64,000 nucleotides of DNA from Lycocorax pyrrhopterus obiensis (GCA_014706295.1 JACSVZ010000004.1:13712484-13776483), one strand, 5' to 3'. Positions 24,401-38,835 are shown, counted from the stretch's first letter. Notes: generated by a model from the sequence alone, not told the origin. Numbers and translations: made by a program.

Positions 24401-27400
24401 TTGTGATATTTAAAAACCCTGAAAGGCTAAAACAAAGGAGAAGGAAGAAGGTGTCCTTACACTTTATAAAGCAGAACGCTGCTTCGACTCCGTCCCTCAT
24501 GCTGTCCCAGAGCTGGAAACAAGTCAATTAAAATCACACTTCCAACAGTCAAGCTTAAACTTCACATTCCCCAGTATCTGACACATAATTCAATATGCTG
24601 GTGTTTGACTGCCAAAAAAATGCTGGACGTTTCAGCTGTAAATAAAATCAACCAGACCTGTGTTTAGAATTACTAAATGATCTGAAAAATCAAAATAAAT
24701 CAGGCATCAAAAATGAATACTTTAAACAGAATTCTTAGTTCTTCAAAGCATTACTTTTTGTTATGTAAAGCAGATGCAACACCTTCTAGTCTGACTAGGC
24801 TCTTGAAAAAGAGCTGTTTGTGGAACACCGTGTGTTGATGAATATCAGAGAAAAAAAACCAAATATTGCACATAAGAGAGCATGTAACCACACTTCAGTG
24901 AGGGAGGGGGGGAAAAAGAAAAGAGGAAGAAGAATGTGTCAAGTACCAGCACTCCACTCTGAAGACCAGCTACTGTTATAACCACAACTAAGGCCTGAAA
25001 TACGTACTCTCTCAAAGCAGTTGTGGAGGTACCAATAATTTCGTCATTTCCTTTGTTCTGCATTTATGTTTTTGCACCCCTAATTAAAGAATTGTTCAAT
25101 ACATATTTGATTTATAATTCAAATAATCCTCTCAATTAAAATATAGAAATGAACCCTCTCTAGAAATTCTGGTGCATGTCGTACTAAAATAGAAATTTTT
25201 TACCAGAAGAAAGCCAGCAATTTTGGTCCACTAACAGAGTCCCTGCTCAGCTTCCCAGGTATTTCACAGCCTAAAGAAGTCTCCATTTCAGAAGCTACAG
25301 GAAGAAGGATTTTAAGGGATACTGCCTTACACTCCCTTCTCTTGCCTCCCTTTCACCTCAGAATTTTAATTAAAAGAAAATATCTATATAAAGCAACTAT
25401 ACTGAGGTCAGACATTTGGTATTTTTTTGCTGATACTGAGAGTCTCATTACATCTTACGCGAGCACCTAACATTACAAATTTTTGCTTTTGAGGAGAAAA
25501 AAAGCTGTAAAAGCTCTGTAAAACTTAAAGCACTTTTAATCTCTTTTAATTAGTTAAAGGATATGCTCTAATCCTTGTGAGAAGGGGAGTGAGCAGACTC
25601 CACAAACTTTCCTCCCCTGAAATGACTCATTTGTGTAGCCATATATTCTTAGCATATACTTACACTTAGAACTTGTCAAAATGCACACCTGTCAAGTCTC
25701 ATGCAGCACACAAATTTGAATCCTGTCTCTCACTCCTCCACCATGGTGCTTTTCCCCCCCAAATTCTCTGCACATCTCTGCAGACACTTCCCACCAAGCT
25801 GCAAGGGCCTCAGAAGAAGGACAGTAACGCAGCCAAACTGAAACCAGCAGGTAAATTCTTCTTCAGGATGTCACAGGCAGGTGCCCCACAGTATGAACAC
25901 GAACATGTACCAACACACCTTGTTTCCTCTTTAAGAGCATGGCATAAACCTGCTCCTAAGCACTTCATTTACTGTGGGTTTCACTGACACTTGTTTCTAT
26001 TGGCATTGCAACACAGCTCAAAAGCCCCATGCAGAGCTACAGGACTTACACAAATGCACACAATTACACTCCCATTTCTGCCCTTATAGACGATATTTGA
26101 AATGAAAATGTTGTATGAAGTCCTGCATTCATGACATTAAACTAAATTTCAAATATTATAGTAAAGTTAAAATTCAGAAAAGCAAAACCACCTTCGATAT
26201 AATGTATGTCAAATGGAAATATTAAAAACTATACTGAGTAGGAACTTAGTGTTGTGAGAAGGAATTTTGCCTAGATTAAAATAAGACTCATCTCCACAAC
26301 TGCTTTTTATTGAAATTTCGAGTTTCCAGTCACAAAAGAAGAACAGACACCTTTCATATGTCCATCTGGACAGCTTAAGCTCCTGTTCCACCCATACCTC
26401 ACACCATTTTAAATGCTCTCACCCTGTATTATTTGTACTGTAAGGACTGCCGACTACTCATTTGTTGCTCCTTGTATTTCAAGCTGAGTAATCCAATTGA
26501 AGAGGTACATTATTGTCTGGTTCTTTTGCATTGACACAAGGATAAAAAGACTGAAATTCAAAATTAAGTCATGTTTCAAGAACTGTTCCTAGTTTTGTGA
26601 CATTTCAGGGAATCATGACATCAACACAAACCGCACTCCTTAAAGGTCTTCAAAGATCCTAGAACTTCAGCACTCTTCCAGAGTTACCTTAAAACTAATG
26701 CAATTAAAATAAAAAAGTAATTAATCATTTGAAGGTTCAGTACCATTAGGATGTAAATTGCCCGTAATAAACTTGATTTGGCCCACTTGAGAATAAAGAC
26801 CATATCATAAAGCTTAAGTACCTAACTGTGCACCAGATCCGGCACTCTATTTCTCAACTACAATCATCTTCACTTTCTTCCTGATTAAGTGATCACTGTA
26901 AAATAATGCTGATTAAGATATTTTTATTTTGACCGCACTTCACCTCATGGCAATTTTAATCATTTTATCTTCAATGCAGCTGAATCACTAAAACCCGTTG
27001 CTTCTGCAAAAAAGATCAACCATCCCCATCAATATAAATCAAACTTTCAAGAGAATCTTCATTTTGAAGAAGACAAATACATTTCCCAACACCTGTAACC
27101 AACCTACAATAAACATTTTCTGTAAGCAGGAAGCTCCTACATAAACCACATTTGTCTGTGAGCACACATGCACGTGTCAAGAGATTCTTTTTTGCTTTGA
27201 TCCATACCTTCTTTGTATCACCAAGGCTGCAGTAAAGAGTAATTCTGGAACCCAGAGGATGCATCTAATTATTTATGAAACCAAAGAGAAACTTGCACTT
27301 ATTTTTTAGTAAGTATCTTGGTTCTGGCTTTAGGCACCCTTAATGCTTATATTACCTGAACATAAAATGTTTTCAAACCAGCCTTTCAGGGCATATTGTT

Positions 27401-28199
27401 TCAAATTGACCCTTTAGAATTCCTAATGTATCAAGTGAAGGGATTCACTAATGGTGCATCTGAACTGACTTTTGTGCTACTGAGGACATCACTTATTTCA
27501 GTATCCCTGTCAATGATAAGTCAGAAATAAGAGAGACCTCAAATCCATGAACTCTTACATGCACATATTTGCAAGGCCGAGCCTGAATTAAGAGTCATCT
27601 TTGAGTATTTTTATAAGAAGATACAATTATTTGGTTTTATTTTTCAACTTAGGATCAAAAGAGGAGGCAGCAAGTGAAATTAACAACCTTTCTGTAAAAG
27701 ATTGATTGGTTCAGTTTCAAACTATACACTAACCAAAAAGAACAATTAGGCTCAATACAAACTGTTCTTCATCTTCAAATTCTAGACATATTTTCAAAAT
27801 TTTGTAAGCTTTTTTTCCCAAATACAGACAGGAAAGATGGTCTTATATGAACCTGACATACTGGAGAAGAGAGATTTTGCAAATTGGGATCCTAAATACA
27901 TAAAACATCCACTGAGTTCGGAAAATTCTTTGAATGCTTTTACCCAAGTTTTATCTCAAAAGTCTTGTTTGCTAGAAACTTAAAAGGAAAAGTCATGGCA
28001 AGACATAGCACACAAAAACAAGTTTGAGATAAGTAATGGGATAATATGGAAGTTGGATACATTTTCAGAAGAGGGCAGAACAAAAATTCTTTCATTTTTA
28101 AAAGATAGCAGCAATTTTAAGGAGAGAGTCATTTAGTTACCTCAATAAATCAACCACACTTCAGAAGAAGGTAACATACAAAGATTTTAGTTAGAGCTT

Positions 28200-28217
28200 A
28201 TAATTTTTAAAAATTAT
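28200..28217. repeat. Perfect 18-bp palindrome
   Basis: ataatttttaaaaattat is its own reverse complement. Given the A+T content this can arise by chance. Confidence 0.75.
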
Positions 28218-30654
28218 CAATCTGGACACTTCATAAAAATGCTCAAATGGAAACTTCACTCTAATAAAAATAGATTCCAGGGAATAAGGCATTTTGCAAA
28301 CACAAATCATAATTAAGTCATAAGCAAAACAAATGCTAAAAATTCTCTTCACTCTGAAATTAGTTTATAGAAGGTTTGTTGTATGAAAAAGTACTTGCAG
28401 GGACATGAATTCATAGCTCACATTTTTACAAATGTCATGATCCACATAGCACAAAGGAGCAAGTTAAGAAGTAGTTCACAGTAAAATGTAAGCAAACAAA
28501 TGTTTATTTTTGGTATGGATAATTTATGTTCCACATGATATGACAAAACCCATTTTGTTAATTATTTCATCATCGTTCCCCATTCAGCAAGAGTTCTTAG
28601 TTCAAACACCTGGTCATGACACCTCTTCTTCCTCTAGACTTGAGCAATGTATTAAATTAGTGAAAGCTTAACGACAATGTGAAAGATGGTCAAAACTTTC
28701 TCCGAATTCTGTGAATTTTTAATACCTTTCCGTAGGAAAACAGTACCAACATGCTACTACTGCAAATGAAGTTTAAGGGTAATGAAGCATCAAATAAGTA
28801 TATGGGATTAGTTATATCTGAAGGTATGGGTCATGAGTGCATCCATCCATCCAGTTAACAAACAGGGTTTGTTACTTTTAAACCCTTTTTGGCAAGTGGG
28901 TCTAGTCCCAGGTCAAAGCTAGATCACTTCCATTGAAATGCTGGGGGGTTTTTCTGATCTCAAATCCTTAGCAAAGTGTGGCAGCTCCTGCCCTCATTAA
29001 CACCTATTTTTAGATTGTTAGTCTGTATTTACTCAGAACTTACCACAAAACATTCCTATTAGTTTTAGCTTGCTTTCACAACATTACTCATCAAAAAAAA
29101 AAGTTAAGTTGCTCTTTTTCAAATTCTCTAGTTATATCTTAGTAAATAAAACTGATTTCTCAAACTAATGTCAAACATAAGGGGAAAATGAGCATTCAAA
29201 TGCAACACATGCAAGAATTCCAAATGCATTTCCCCAGACAACTCTGACTGAACCCATCCACAATTGATGCCTTTTCATACCTATCCATACACTGCCAACT
29301 TTCTACTCTATATTAATATTTCTTTCCATCCAAATCTTTCTCTATTTATCATAAAAATGTAATATGCAACTGATTGTTTGAATATTCTCAGTTTATCTCA
29401 AAGTGCCTTCAAAAACCATGTGTACAGTAAAAAACCACACACCTGGAAAACCTGAATTCAGTCCGGATACGGTAACTACTGTAAGCTACTTTAGCAACAT
29501 TCATTCAGAGGAAATGGGCTGCTTATCTAGCTGCCAAAATGGAAAGGACTCTTTCATACAATAAGGTATTTTTGGGATTATTTTCTTGGTATTTTTCAAA
29601 TAATGATGGCATATAAATTAAAAATTTTATATCCAGCAGCAAACGGAAGGCTGGTGTTTACAATAGGCATTGTGCACATAGTCCATAAAAAGCAAACAAA
29701 CCAGAAGGGCGGAATGCAGTCCTTACAAAGACCTGTAACAGAGGTGGTATTCAGAAACATTTGGGTTTCATCCTCTAGATTTACAACTGCTCTCAGACAG
29801 ATGTGGGTTTATAATTAAATTAATAACTTTGACTAAGCATCATCACCACCACCGAGATCTGTCACACATAAACATACATGAATTGCTGTCAGGAAGGTGA
29901 CACAGATTGGAAAGAAGCATCACTCCTGCAGTCACAGCATGTGTGTCTGCATCCAGGTGTCCTCATACCTTCTACCCTTCACCTGACTTGAATCAGATAC
30001 AACTCAGTGGAAGATGTTTCAAAGACAATTCACCTTTTGCACGCTCTGCAAAGGTAGGTGGGTGGCAGGAGAGACTCCTAAACCCACACAGCTTACAACA
30101 GCACCCCCCTTACTTCCCAATCCCAAGGCAACATCCTGGGAACCAGCCACAGGGGTGGGAGCACACATCTGCCCACCTAAGTGCTGTAATTGTGACAAAA
30201 ACTTTAAATTGGGGACTCCAGTCAAGCACAAGTCACCATTAACAAAAAATCAAGTTTTATTACTCACTTCTGCTCATAGAATTACTTCTGAGGGTTTGTT
30301 CTTTTCCTGTTTTCTCGGATTTTTTTGTAATCAAGAGCCTGTGCCCAGACTCAGTGGAACCAGGAGATACAACTGCATGAATACCGAGTACTCCCTCCAC
30401 ATCTTTTAGCAAACAGATAAACACACAAATATTTTGCATAAAGTTTGGGCAACTCCAAGGGTAACAATTTCTGCTTTACTATTTCTTCTGACATACAAAT
30501 ATAGAAAAGATGATTCACAGGAAAGTGAGATCTCACTCTATAAAGCTGAGAAATCTTTTTCTAGAAACCTGACATCCCCCAGAGTATTTCTCCAGGGAAA
30601 ATAATTTAATGCACATTAATTTTAGAAAATACTTCAGTTGGTTTTCAACATGTC

Positions 30655-30745
30655 TTGGGCCCAAGTCCTCAGAAGAATGCAAACATTTAACTTCTATTGA
30701 AATCAACAGGACACCTGTGACTGCGTAACTGAACTCCCATGCAAA
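30655..30745. repeat. Possible ancient amniote interspersed repeat
   Basis: Text around caaacatttaacttctattg and aaatcaacaggac, followed by gcgtaactgaactcc, is reminiscent of a widespread diverged amniote repeat with taagcacatgcttaac and gaagtcaatggga motifs. I cannot name the family. Confidence 0.3.
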
Positions 30746-32325
30746 CTGCCAACTTCAGACAAGACAGAATTACAGAGTTGTGAAATTTACTTGTGTACAC
30801 AAGGGCTCATTACAAAAGAAAGGAAAAGAAAGGACACGTCAGAGAATGAGAATCAAGGATTCCCTTGTATACTAGAAAGATGTCCAAGTCCATAAAAAGG
30901 GAATAATGAATATACACAACACCCTCAACCTCCACACTTCTCTTTTTGTTTGTACTTCATTTCAATTTTTACTTAATTTACACAGAGGGACAGACAAACT
31001 ACAATGACAGGGAGCATCTTAATATGATATATCATCAGAAATGTTCAATATATTTATTTTCTTGCTTTTAAAAAGATTGTAATTGTTTCCTGATTTAATA
31101 AAATGGGTATTTATATACATTTTACCACAAAGGTCTCACCTTCCAATGATAACATAGTTTGAACTTTGTATGTAAAAAGATCATGTATTAGCATGAGTTT
31201 AGTTGTGCATGTTAACAACTACCACTTCTTCATGTCTTGTTTCTGTGAAGCTACTTGGAGCTAAGTTTAAAATGAAATTACTTTCCTATAGTTTCTGAGT
31301 ATTTCCAAGTACATCTCTTGTACCTTTTCACCAAACATAAACTTACCCACCTAACTTACGATGAAGTTGTTGGGACCTCCAATAACAAAACTCATCCAAA
31401 ATCAAGCTTTCTCAGATGCCTTCTAAAACCCTTGCTAAAGTTCTTTCTACTGGACTCAGACACTGCATGTTCTAGTCATTATGAGCTTTCCCTAGCTGGG
31501 ATTTTTTTGTCCCCTCCCTGTGTTTTCTGCATCAGCCATGGTACAGTGCCTCCCCTCTACGTGTTAATCCACAAAGGACCAATATTCACCGCAGAGATAA
31601 ATCTTACTGCTTTCTCCCTTATAAATTTCAAATAATGAACCTCTCTGTACTATTTCAAATGTCAACAGCATCTCTGGCTCAACACAACAGCTAATTTAAA
31701 TCAACTGTGTGTGAGAAAGAATGGAAAATGCATTTGTTTTAATCAGCACTTGATTTAATTTATGCTCAAAGATGGTAGCACCAATATAATCACTGTAAGT
31801 ATAAAACCTGCAGAGATAAACTTTTCATCTATACTGTGTTAAAGTAGTTCTTTACAAACCTCAGGATAAATGGATGCCTTTTCCTTAAAATTCTTCTGGA
31901 TCTCAAGAAGAATCCAGCTCGAACTGGAGAAACTGTGACTGTCAGTAACTTGGGTTGCCAGTCATTGAAACAGACAACACTTGCTTTAGCTTCTCCTCAC
32001 TCTTACCAGTTGGCAGTACAACTTGCCCAGGCTCCATCTGTTAAGATAAGAGCTACTCATGCTGCAGTGTTTTCCCCAGTTACAGTTATTTCAGAACAAA
32101 CATGAATTCAGTATTTGTGAAAGTTACTGGACTGACAAGTACTTGCTGTCTGAAAAAAGGGCAGGGCAGGTTTCCCACCATGCACTGACCAACATGCCTG
32201 ATCTGAGAGACATTCCTACAGATAAAGGCATTTCAGATTTTTTGGGCTTAACCAAATCACAAATATCTCTGCTGAAGCCAAGAAAAAGATAAAATAAACA
32301 ACAAAATGCATTAGATACACTTCAG

Positions 32326-32451
32326 TCAGCAAGACCTAATGAAATTTACTCCCAAGGGCTTGAGGAAGTAAGGAAAGTAATTTCTGACTCATTAGATATT
32401 CTAGTCAAGAACACACAGAGAATGAGCACAGCTCCAGAAGACCTAAAATGA
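32326..32451 (+). repeat. Ancient CR1 ORF2 fragment (start of reverse transcriptase region)
   Basis: On the plus strand one frame reads SARPNEIYSQGLEEVRKVIS and later MSTAPEDLK, then a stop at 32449. This lines up with the CR1 ORF2 stretch just before the reverse transcriptase core (RPDEIHPRVLKELAEAIS ... GEVPEDW as I recall it). The copy is heavily substituted and short, so it is an old dead LINE remnant. It is separate from the endonuclease fragment at 33.2 kb: in the same orientation the RT-region piece comes first, which is the wrong order for a single element. Confidence 0.7.
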
Positions 32452-32900
32452 ACAAAAAAAAAGGACTTTTCGTTTTTGTAAAATCTAAATTCCACATCCA
32501 AACCCACCTCCTGACTATGTCTGTCCTCCAGCCCAAAAGCACAGTGGCAGAATTCAAGCTTGACAGATGAGTGGCACTGCAGGATGTCAACAGGTTACCG
32601 AAATTAGCAGTCTAATTGCCAGGGGAGTAAAAAATGTTACACTCTCCAGCTGAAAGTCAACCTATTAACTTCCAGCTGTGTACAGTGAAGAATAGTGGGT
32701 GGGCTGAAATTTGCTTACAGTGAGCTGAATCCCAGTAAGCAAACAGGCTGCTGCACTCAAAAGGAAGGAACAGTGACAAGGAAATTATGATATAGGTCAG
32801 TGAAGGTGCTACAACCAAGCCTGCTCCTCATTTATCCTCTTTCCATGACTGTCCATAGATAATAGGGAATAGTTTGTGTTAACTGAGTAACCAAAAAACT

Positions 32901-32978
32901 TATATATATATGTACGTATGTAAGTGTGTGTGTGTACCCTCACATATATATAAATAAATATATTCCACATATAGATGT
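32901..32978. repeat. TA/TG-rich microsatellite region
   Basis: This region has alternating ta, then gtatgtaagtgtgtgtgtgt, then catatatataaataaatata. It is a compound dinucleotide repeat. Confidence 0.85.
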
Positions 32979-33181
32979 GTATTCCACTAAATGGAAATTT
33001 CCACAGGAAGGGCATACCTGTAGGTAACACCAAGTCTCTTACACCAGTTCATGCCTCCAAACAAATCTCAACAAAAACCATCACAAAGGGAGAAAAAAAA
33101 AATTCGAATTTAGATGCCTTATTGAGTGGCACCATCTTTTTTTCTATGGGAAATGAAGGGAATAGCTTGAAACCACCCTGA

Positions 33182-33423
33182 TATCTGTTGGAGGGGCAAC
33201 ACAGCAGAGCATAAGCAATCCAGAAGGATGCTGGAATGAGCTGATGATAACTCCTTCTCCAAGTGATAGAGGAGCCAAGAAGTGCTATTAACGGTGTTGT
33301 GGCTTAACCCCAGACAGCAACCAAGACCTTTTTCTCACCAAGAAGGAGGGGCTGGTGGGGAATGTGAAATTCAAGGGCACCCTTGGCTGCAGGAACGATG
33401 AAATGGTGGAGTTTGAGATCCTT
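33182..33423 (+). repeat. CR1 ORF2 fragment, endonuclease domain, degenerate
   Basis: The plus strand carries sequence of the CR1 endonuclease C-terminal part: ttggaggggcaacacagcag, then tctccaagtgatagaggagc, then a frame from 33325 reading DLFLTKKEGLVGNVKFKG and TLGCRNDEMVEFEIL before a stop at 33424. In active CR1 the text around the last block is GCSDHEMVEF, where SDH holds catalytic residues of the APE-type endonuclease. Here it is RND, so the domain is dead. The fragment is interrupted at 33295-33325 by unrelated sequence. Confidence 0.8.
33295..33325 (+). mobile_element. Short LTR-like insert within CR1
   Basis: About 31 bp, tgttgtggcttaaccccaga followed by cagcaaccaag, breaks the CR1 endonuclease text. 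It resembles the first 30 bases of a common avian ERVK-type LTR (beginning tgttgtggtttaaccccag, from memory). If so, only the LTR tip remains. The boundaries and duplications are not resolvable by eye. Confidence 0.45.
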
Positions 33424-36400
33424 TAAACAGTATATGGATATTTTTTTAGTAAGAAAAAAAACTAAAACCTTCTTCTAAAATGTTCCTTTCTCTCATAGAA
33501 GCACCTAAATTCCTATGAATCTTAATACAATTACATAGCCAGATGAAGGTATTTATACATAAGTTACAGAATCCTCTGCTAGAAAAGTAATAAGGAAATA
33601 AAAAAAACCACAACAAAACAACAGATGTCTCAGCAGACCTAAGGACGAGGGCAGCATTCAACGAGGTCCTCTGCTCTATAAGGCCCCATTTGAACCCAAG
33701 CACAGTGAAGGCAATTTTGAAGCACTCTAAATAGACTTCTACCCTTCAGCCTGCACTGTGGTCTGCGGAGTGAAGGAAGTGCAAGTTTATCCCAGACACA
33801 TCCAAAGTCCTGTGGCCCAGGCTCTGTGCAGATATGAGAGCACCATCAGAAGAAATCAAAGAAAACCAACACCCAAACATATTTCAACGCGTGCCCCCAA
33901 ACTCAGCAGACAACAGCAGCCCTGGTGTGCTGACAAAACAAGAAAAAATTTTCTGTGCCCAGTCTTACAACTGCTTGTTCTCTTCAGCAGATGCCACCCC
34001 TGTGTTTCCACACCAGATAAGAAGTCCGCCTCACCTGCTGCAGAGCTACAGCAGAGAGGAATAGAAAGAAAAAATCAGATTTTAGGGTTTGATGGGGTAT
34101 TTTAAATACAGGTTTAGCTGTACGTTGGAAATGTAAGCAGAAGGTAACAAAGATAACAAACAGGATCACAGCCTAACAACTGAGATCTCATGTTTTCAAC
34201 TTAATTCTGAAGGAAGCAGGAAACAGAGGTACAACAAAGCATCTTTTTATTTGTAATGGAACATGCCACATTTTTTTCTGGACACCACAACTACAGTTCA
34301 ATGTCACCACTAGTGACTTGTGTCTGTTCCTAGAGGACCTAGTACACCTGAAATGCTGCAAGGGCATGTGGTGGTCAGGAAATTCAGTATCAGTGGAGAA
34401 CCTAATATGATATGGTGAAAGTGACACAAAAGAGCATTATAATGCCATTAAGCTGAACAGAGTCAAACAAAACTCTACAATGTATTAGATGTGTAACAAT
34501 GTTTATGGGGAAATCCAAAGAACAGTTGAGACCCTCGTGCTACATCCAACTTTTATAAGCCAAATAATTCAGACTACATCTTTTGGGCTGTAAAACAACA
34601 ATGGACATTCCCCAGTTTGAATGTCTGGACAAATGCAAATGAGCTTACTGTATCTGAAAGAAATAATTTTTGTATCTACTTACTACTATCTTTTTTAGAT
34701 TTAAAACAAGTCTGTAAGTTAGATATTTTCTTGAAAGATTATGAACTATTTCTGAAAATATGATTACAAAGATTACAGATTTAAAGAAAATGTAAATATA
34801 ATTGCCCAGACACCACACAGAGAATTTCCTAATTACTAGCAGTAAGTTTTACTTCATTCCAAAAACTGAGCAGTACCTCAGAGAATATTGACTAGTAAAT
34901 TAACCTGAACTTAGTGTTCAAAAAGAAAATCATATCCCTCTCTGCAATGACTGGAACCTATGAAGACGTGTACATAAAAGCCATCAGAAGAAAAAGAACC
35001 ACCTTCCACATGCCTGAAGTCTCGTATACTGTATTCAATATCTGCACTTAAAGAAAAAGAACATCATGAAAGGAACACTGTGAAAATATCCTTATGCACA
35101 GTTTCTCCTCAGAGACTATAAAATGTCTTTTGAGTTTGTTTTGTTTTGGGTCTTTTGTTGTTTTTGGGCAGGGGGGTGGGGTAATTTATTTTAAGGAACT
35201 AAACTCTATCCTCCCTCTTTGAAACACTGCGGTCATTGGAGCTTTGATAAAGTGCAAAAGAGATTTAAGGAAGCGCTCATGACTGATGTCACCAGGATGC
35301 CTCCGAGGGCATTTCCACATACAATCTACATGATCTGCCCTTTTTCCCACTACCTAAAGCCAGGTAGAGAGAAGGAAACATTACCATGAATTACTTGACT
35401 TATGCAGGTTTATATGGTGATTTGTTCAGCTCTTTCCCCAATTCTTTCCTTATCTATATAGGCAGTAGATAAAAATCTCCCCTGAATCCTGCTTCTGTGT
35501 CTCCAGGAAAAGGAAGTCTTGCTTTGTTCCCCATCCCACAAGTCCTGAAGTACACGTGACAGAGAAAACAAATTTTTGCCCCATGAATAGTAATTTATCT
35601 CATTGACCCAAGAAACAAACATTTTGTACTTACTCAAAACTGCAAACAGCCATTTATCAATTCACACATAGGAAAAAGAATTATTTCCTGGCCAATTTAA
35701 TTTGAGAAATACTTAAAATGCCGCATATACACATGCACAGACACATGAATTTGTTGTCAAGATAACAAGCCTGAATTTTTCAGAAGCTGAGAGCAGAGTG
35801 GCAGCCAACATTCAGTTCTCACCTGATATTCTCAACAGAGCCCCATGCACGTAGTTAAGCACAGCCTGTACACAAATTTTGAACTGTCATTTCAAGATCA
35901 CATTTTGACTTATGAAAATAACATTTTGGAATACATGAATGGTTAAAAACATTTCAGCAAACTGATAACAGAGCAATTTTAATAGAAAAAAACCTAGATG
36001 TTTTGCATTTTAAAATGACCTTATGACACCAAACCTATGTTGTAAGGGAAATCTTACTTATTTCTGCCTCATTCAGGGAGAAATTTTAACATATATATGT
36101 GTGTTGAGTAACAATGTAGTTACATTATTTTCTTGAAATCAAGAGTATATTGACCCAACTGAATTATTCATTAGCACAAAATCACAAGGTAAAACACAAA
36201 GATACAATAAATGGGAAGAAAAAATTTTTCCCGTTGCAAAAAATGAACCATCCCTGACAAGATGCATGAGCTCTTGTTGAGTTCATTATGTAAAAAACGG
36301 GATTTCTTCTAGAAATTTTCTCATATAACACATATACCAGTATAAACATGTCCTTTTGTTCACGAGACAAGAACATTTCACTCTATTTTTGAAAGCTAAA

Positions 36401-38835
36401 TAGTTAAAGACACCATAGAAACAAGCCAGCTGTTATTTAATCAATAATAATAGGGGACTGTTACTGACATGATTGACCATATTTCCTCCCAGAGGAAACA
36501 GGAAAGCCATCTAAAAGAAGATTCAATTTCTTCATTTGCTTGTCACCTTCTTTCCTCTTAGGCAGTAGCTTCTGCTACTCTCTCCTTTTCAAAGTCACCT
36601 TATTTTCTATTTAAAAAGTGCAAAAGTACCTGACAGCAAACATAACTAGGGTGGATAGCAACCAAGGTGGCAAATCTGTGACCGCACTGTTCTCCTGCCC
36701 TCCAGCCCCACACCGGGCTGCTGCTGCTATTTATATCATTGTTTGCACGCACAGTAAACACAGCTTTCACATCATGTTATGTTAAAAAAGGTGATAACCA
36801 TTTCCTTGCTTCTAGCTCAGCTTCTAAAATAGCAGTATCTTCTTCTTAACACAAATAATTAAAAATAGCTACTTGTCACATCACCACTTACTCCAATGAC
36901 ATGCATTTAAAAAGCCACTAGTCTAAAATCAGTCTCAAATGAAACATGTACTAACTATGTTTTACGGCTCTCTAAGCATATTACCAAACATTCAGGATAG
37001 TCAATCCACCAATTAGGATTTTATTTACTTAAATCTTGATTAAATTTTTAATGTTTTAATCCATAACTCAATGCAGAGATCATGCAAGATAGAATCAAAA
37101 GAAATAATCAAGTAGCAATTTAACCTTTAAAGATATAAAAGATAATTAGATACCAATTTATTTTTGTTATATGTTGTCATTAAGAGATATAATATGCGAA
37201 GCTATGTACAAATATAAATAAAGTGCTAGCACTCCTGTCAGTACACCAGAGCAATATAACTGCTTTTAGTACTGGTTATAAACAAAAGTTACCAAAAAGT
37301 GAAGATGAAACACTGTATTTTCAATTGCCTTTTTTTGATCAACGTCCTCTAATCTCGAACAAATATACAGCTAAAATACCCAAATTCACATGCAGGAAAC
37401 CTTTTTAGCTCAAAATATTTCTCCCAGGGTGCACTCCCCAGCTACAACCTTGATACTATGGAGCCACTCTGCTACAAAGGCTGCAATAAAGAGGTGTCAC
37501 CTCCAATGTAAAATAAGTGAAAAAAATTGCCTTCACAGCACTAGCTTCCCCTTTCTCTTTCAAAGTTTCAAACCAAACTTGACAACAGCGAGATTGCCCC
37601 TAAAAGAACACTTAGACATAATGTAAACCATCTTTTCCCAGTACTGCCTGCAAGCAGCACTCCAGAACTTGGGTCCGGAAAAAAAAAAAGAAAGAAGCCT
37701 CCACTAAGGAGTTAACTGCTCTTCTATGAGAGTGTGAAAAACTGTAGCTTTTTCTGTCTATTAAATTCTGCTATTCTGTCCTAGGAAAAACTTAAATATA
37801 ATACAAATAATATACTTTTCGTGATCTGAGGCAGCAAAAAGACCATCAGATTTTATGCCCAGTGTCACTCTCAAATAAAGATAGCAGAATTTCATAACTC
37901 TTCAGAAGAAGCTCATACCCCATTTTTTCACTTCCTTTTATAAAATTAGTTGCCATCAAGTGAAATTTTATTTGGAAGAAATGTTGATTACTCTACACTT
38001 CTCTAGAATAACCTTTTTTGGCCTACAGGAAGTTAATGACAACAAATCCACACTTCATAACAGTTGCAATACCCCCACAAAATAATAATCTGGGAGCATA
38101 TTAAGTATTACACAAGACAAAAACTGAAAAACACTCCAGCTAAGAAGTTATTTTCAGTTTGAGATAGCTTACAACCCATATCTGCAGGGACACAAGTACT
38201 CATGGCAAAGTTTTCCAGAACTCTACACATCCAAATAACCAAATGAGAACACATCACTGACACACGTGGACACACAACGAGGTTTGGTAAATAAGCAAAA
38301 TTACTGACTATGTAATAAAAAGTATCAAAATCAGCTGGCTATTAACACAGGACTACACTGATGAGCCAGAACATCTATTTTTGCCCCATGTAGATTTGGA
38401 GGATACCTGCCATGAAATCACTACAGCAGTGTACAAACCAGAGCCCTCTGCATTTGGATTCCTGACCTACAGCATCGCACCAGCCCTAGCCATGAAGGCA
38501 TGCAATCATGTAAGAAAAGCCAGGAGCTGCTACAAATTCAACCTGATAGTCTACATTCAGCTGTCTGTATACACCAGGTATTCAAGTCAGCATGTAAACA
38601 AAAGAGAATTTAGCTTTCTATGCCTGTGTGTCTACACTCAGAATCCATGTACGCTGCACGCAATGATGCAGTAATGCTCACAGAAATGCAGTAGCAGAAG
38701 CCATCAAGCCACCACACCACAGAGCTCATAATAACATTCCCCCACCAACACCAATGAAGATGCCCTGCTAGGATGAATCCGGTAGCACAGGACCCTCTGC
38801 TTTATATCGTAGCACACTATTTTCTCCTGACACTC

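Noticed and set aside
35146..35181. G-rich run (ggg, gggcaggggggtgggg) as a G-quadruplex
   Set aside because: Run spacing is uneven and one loop would be long or absent; the evidence is too weak to list.
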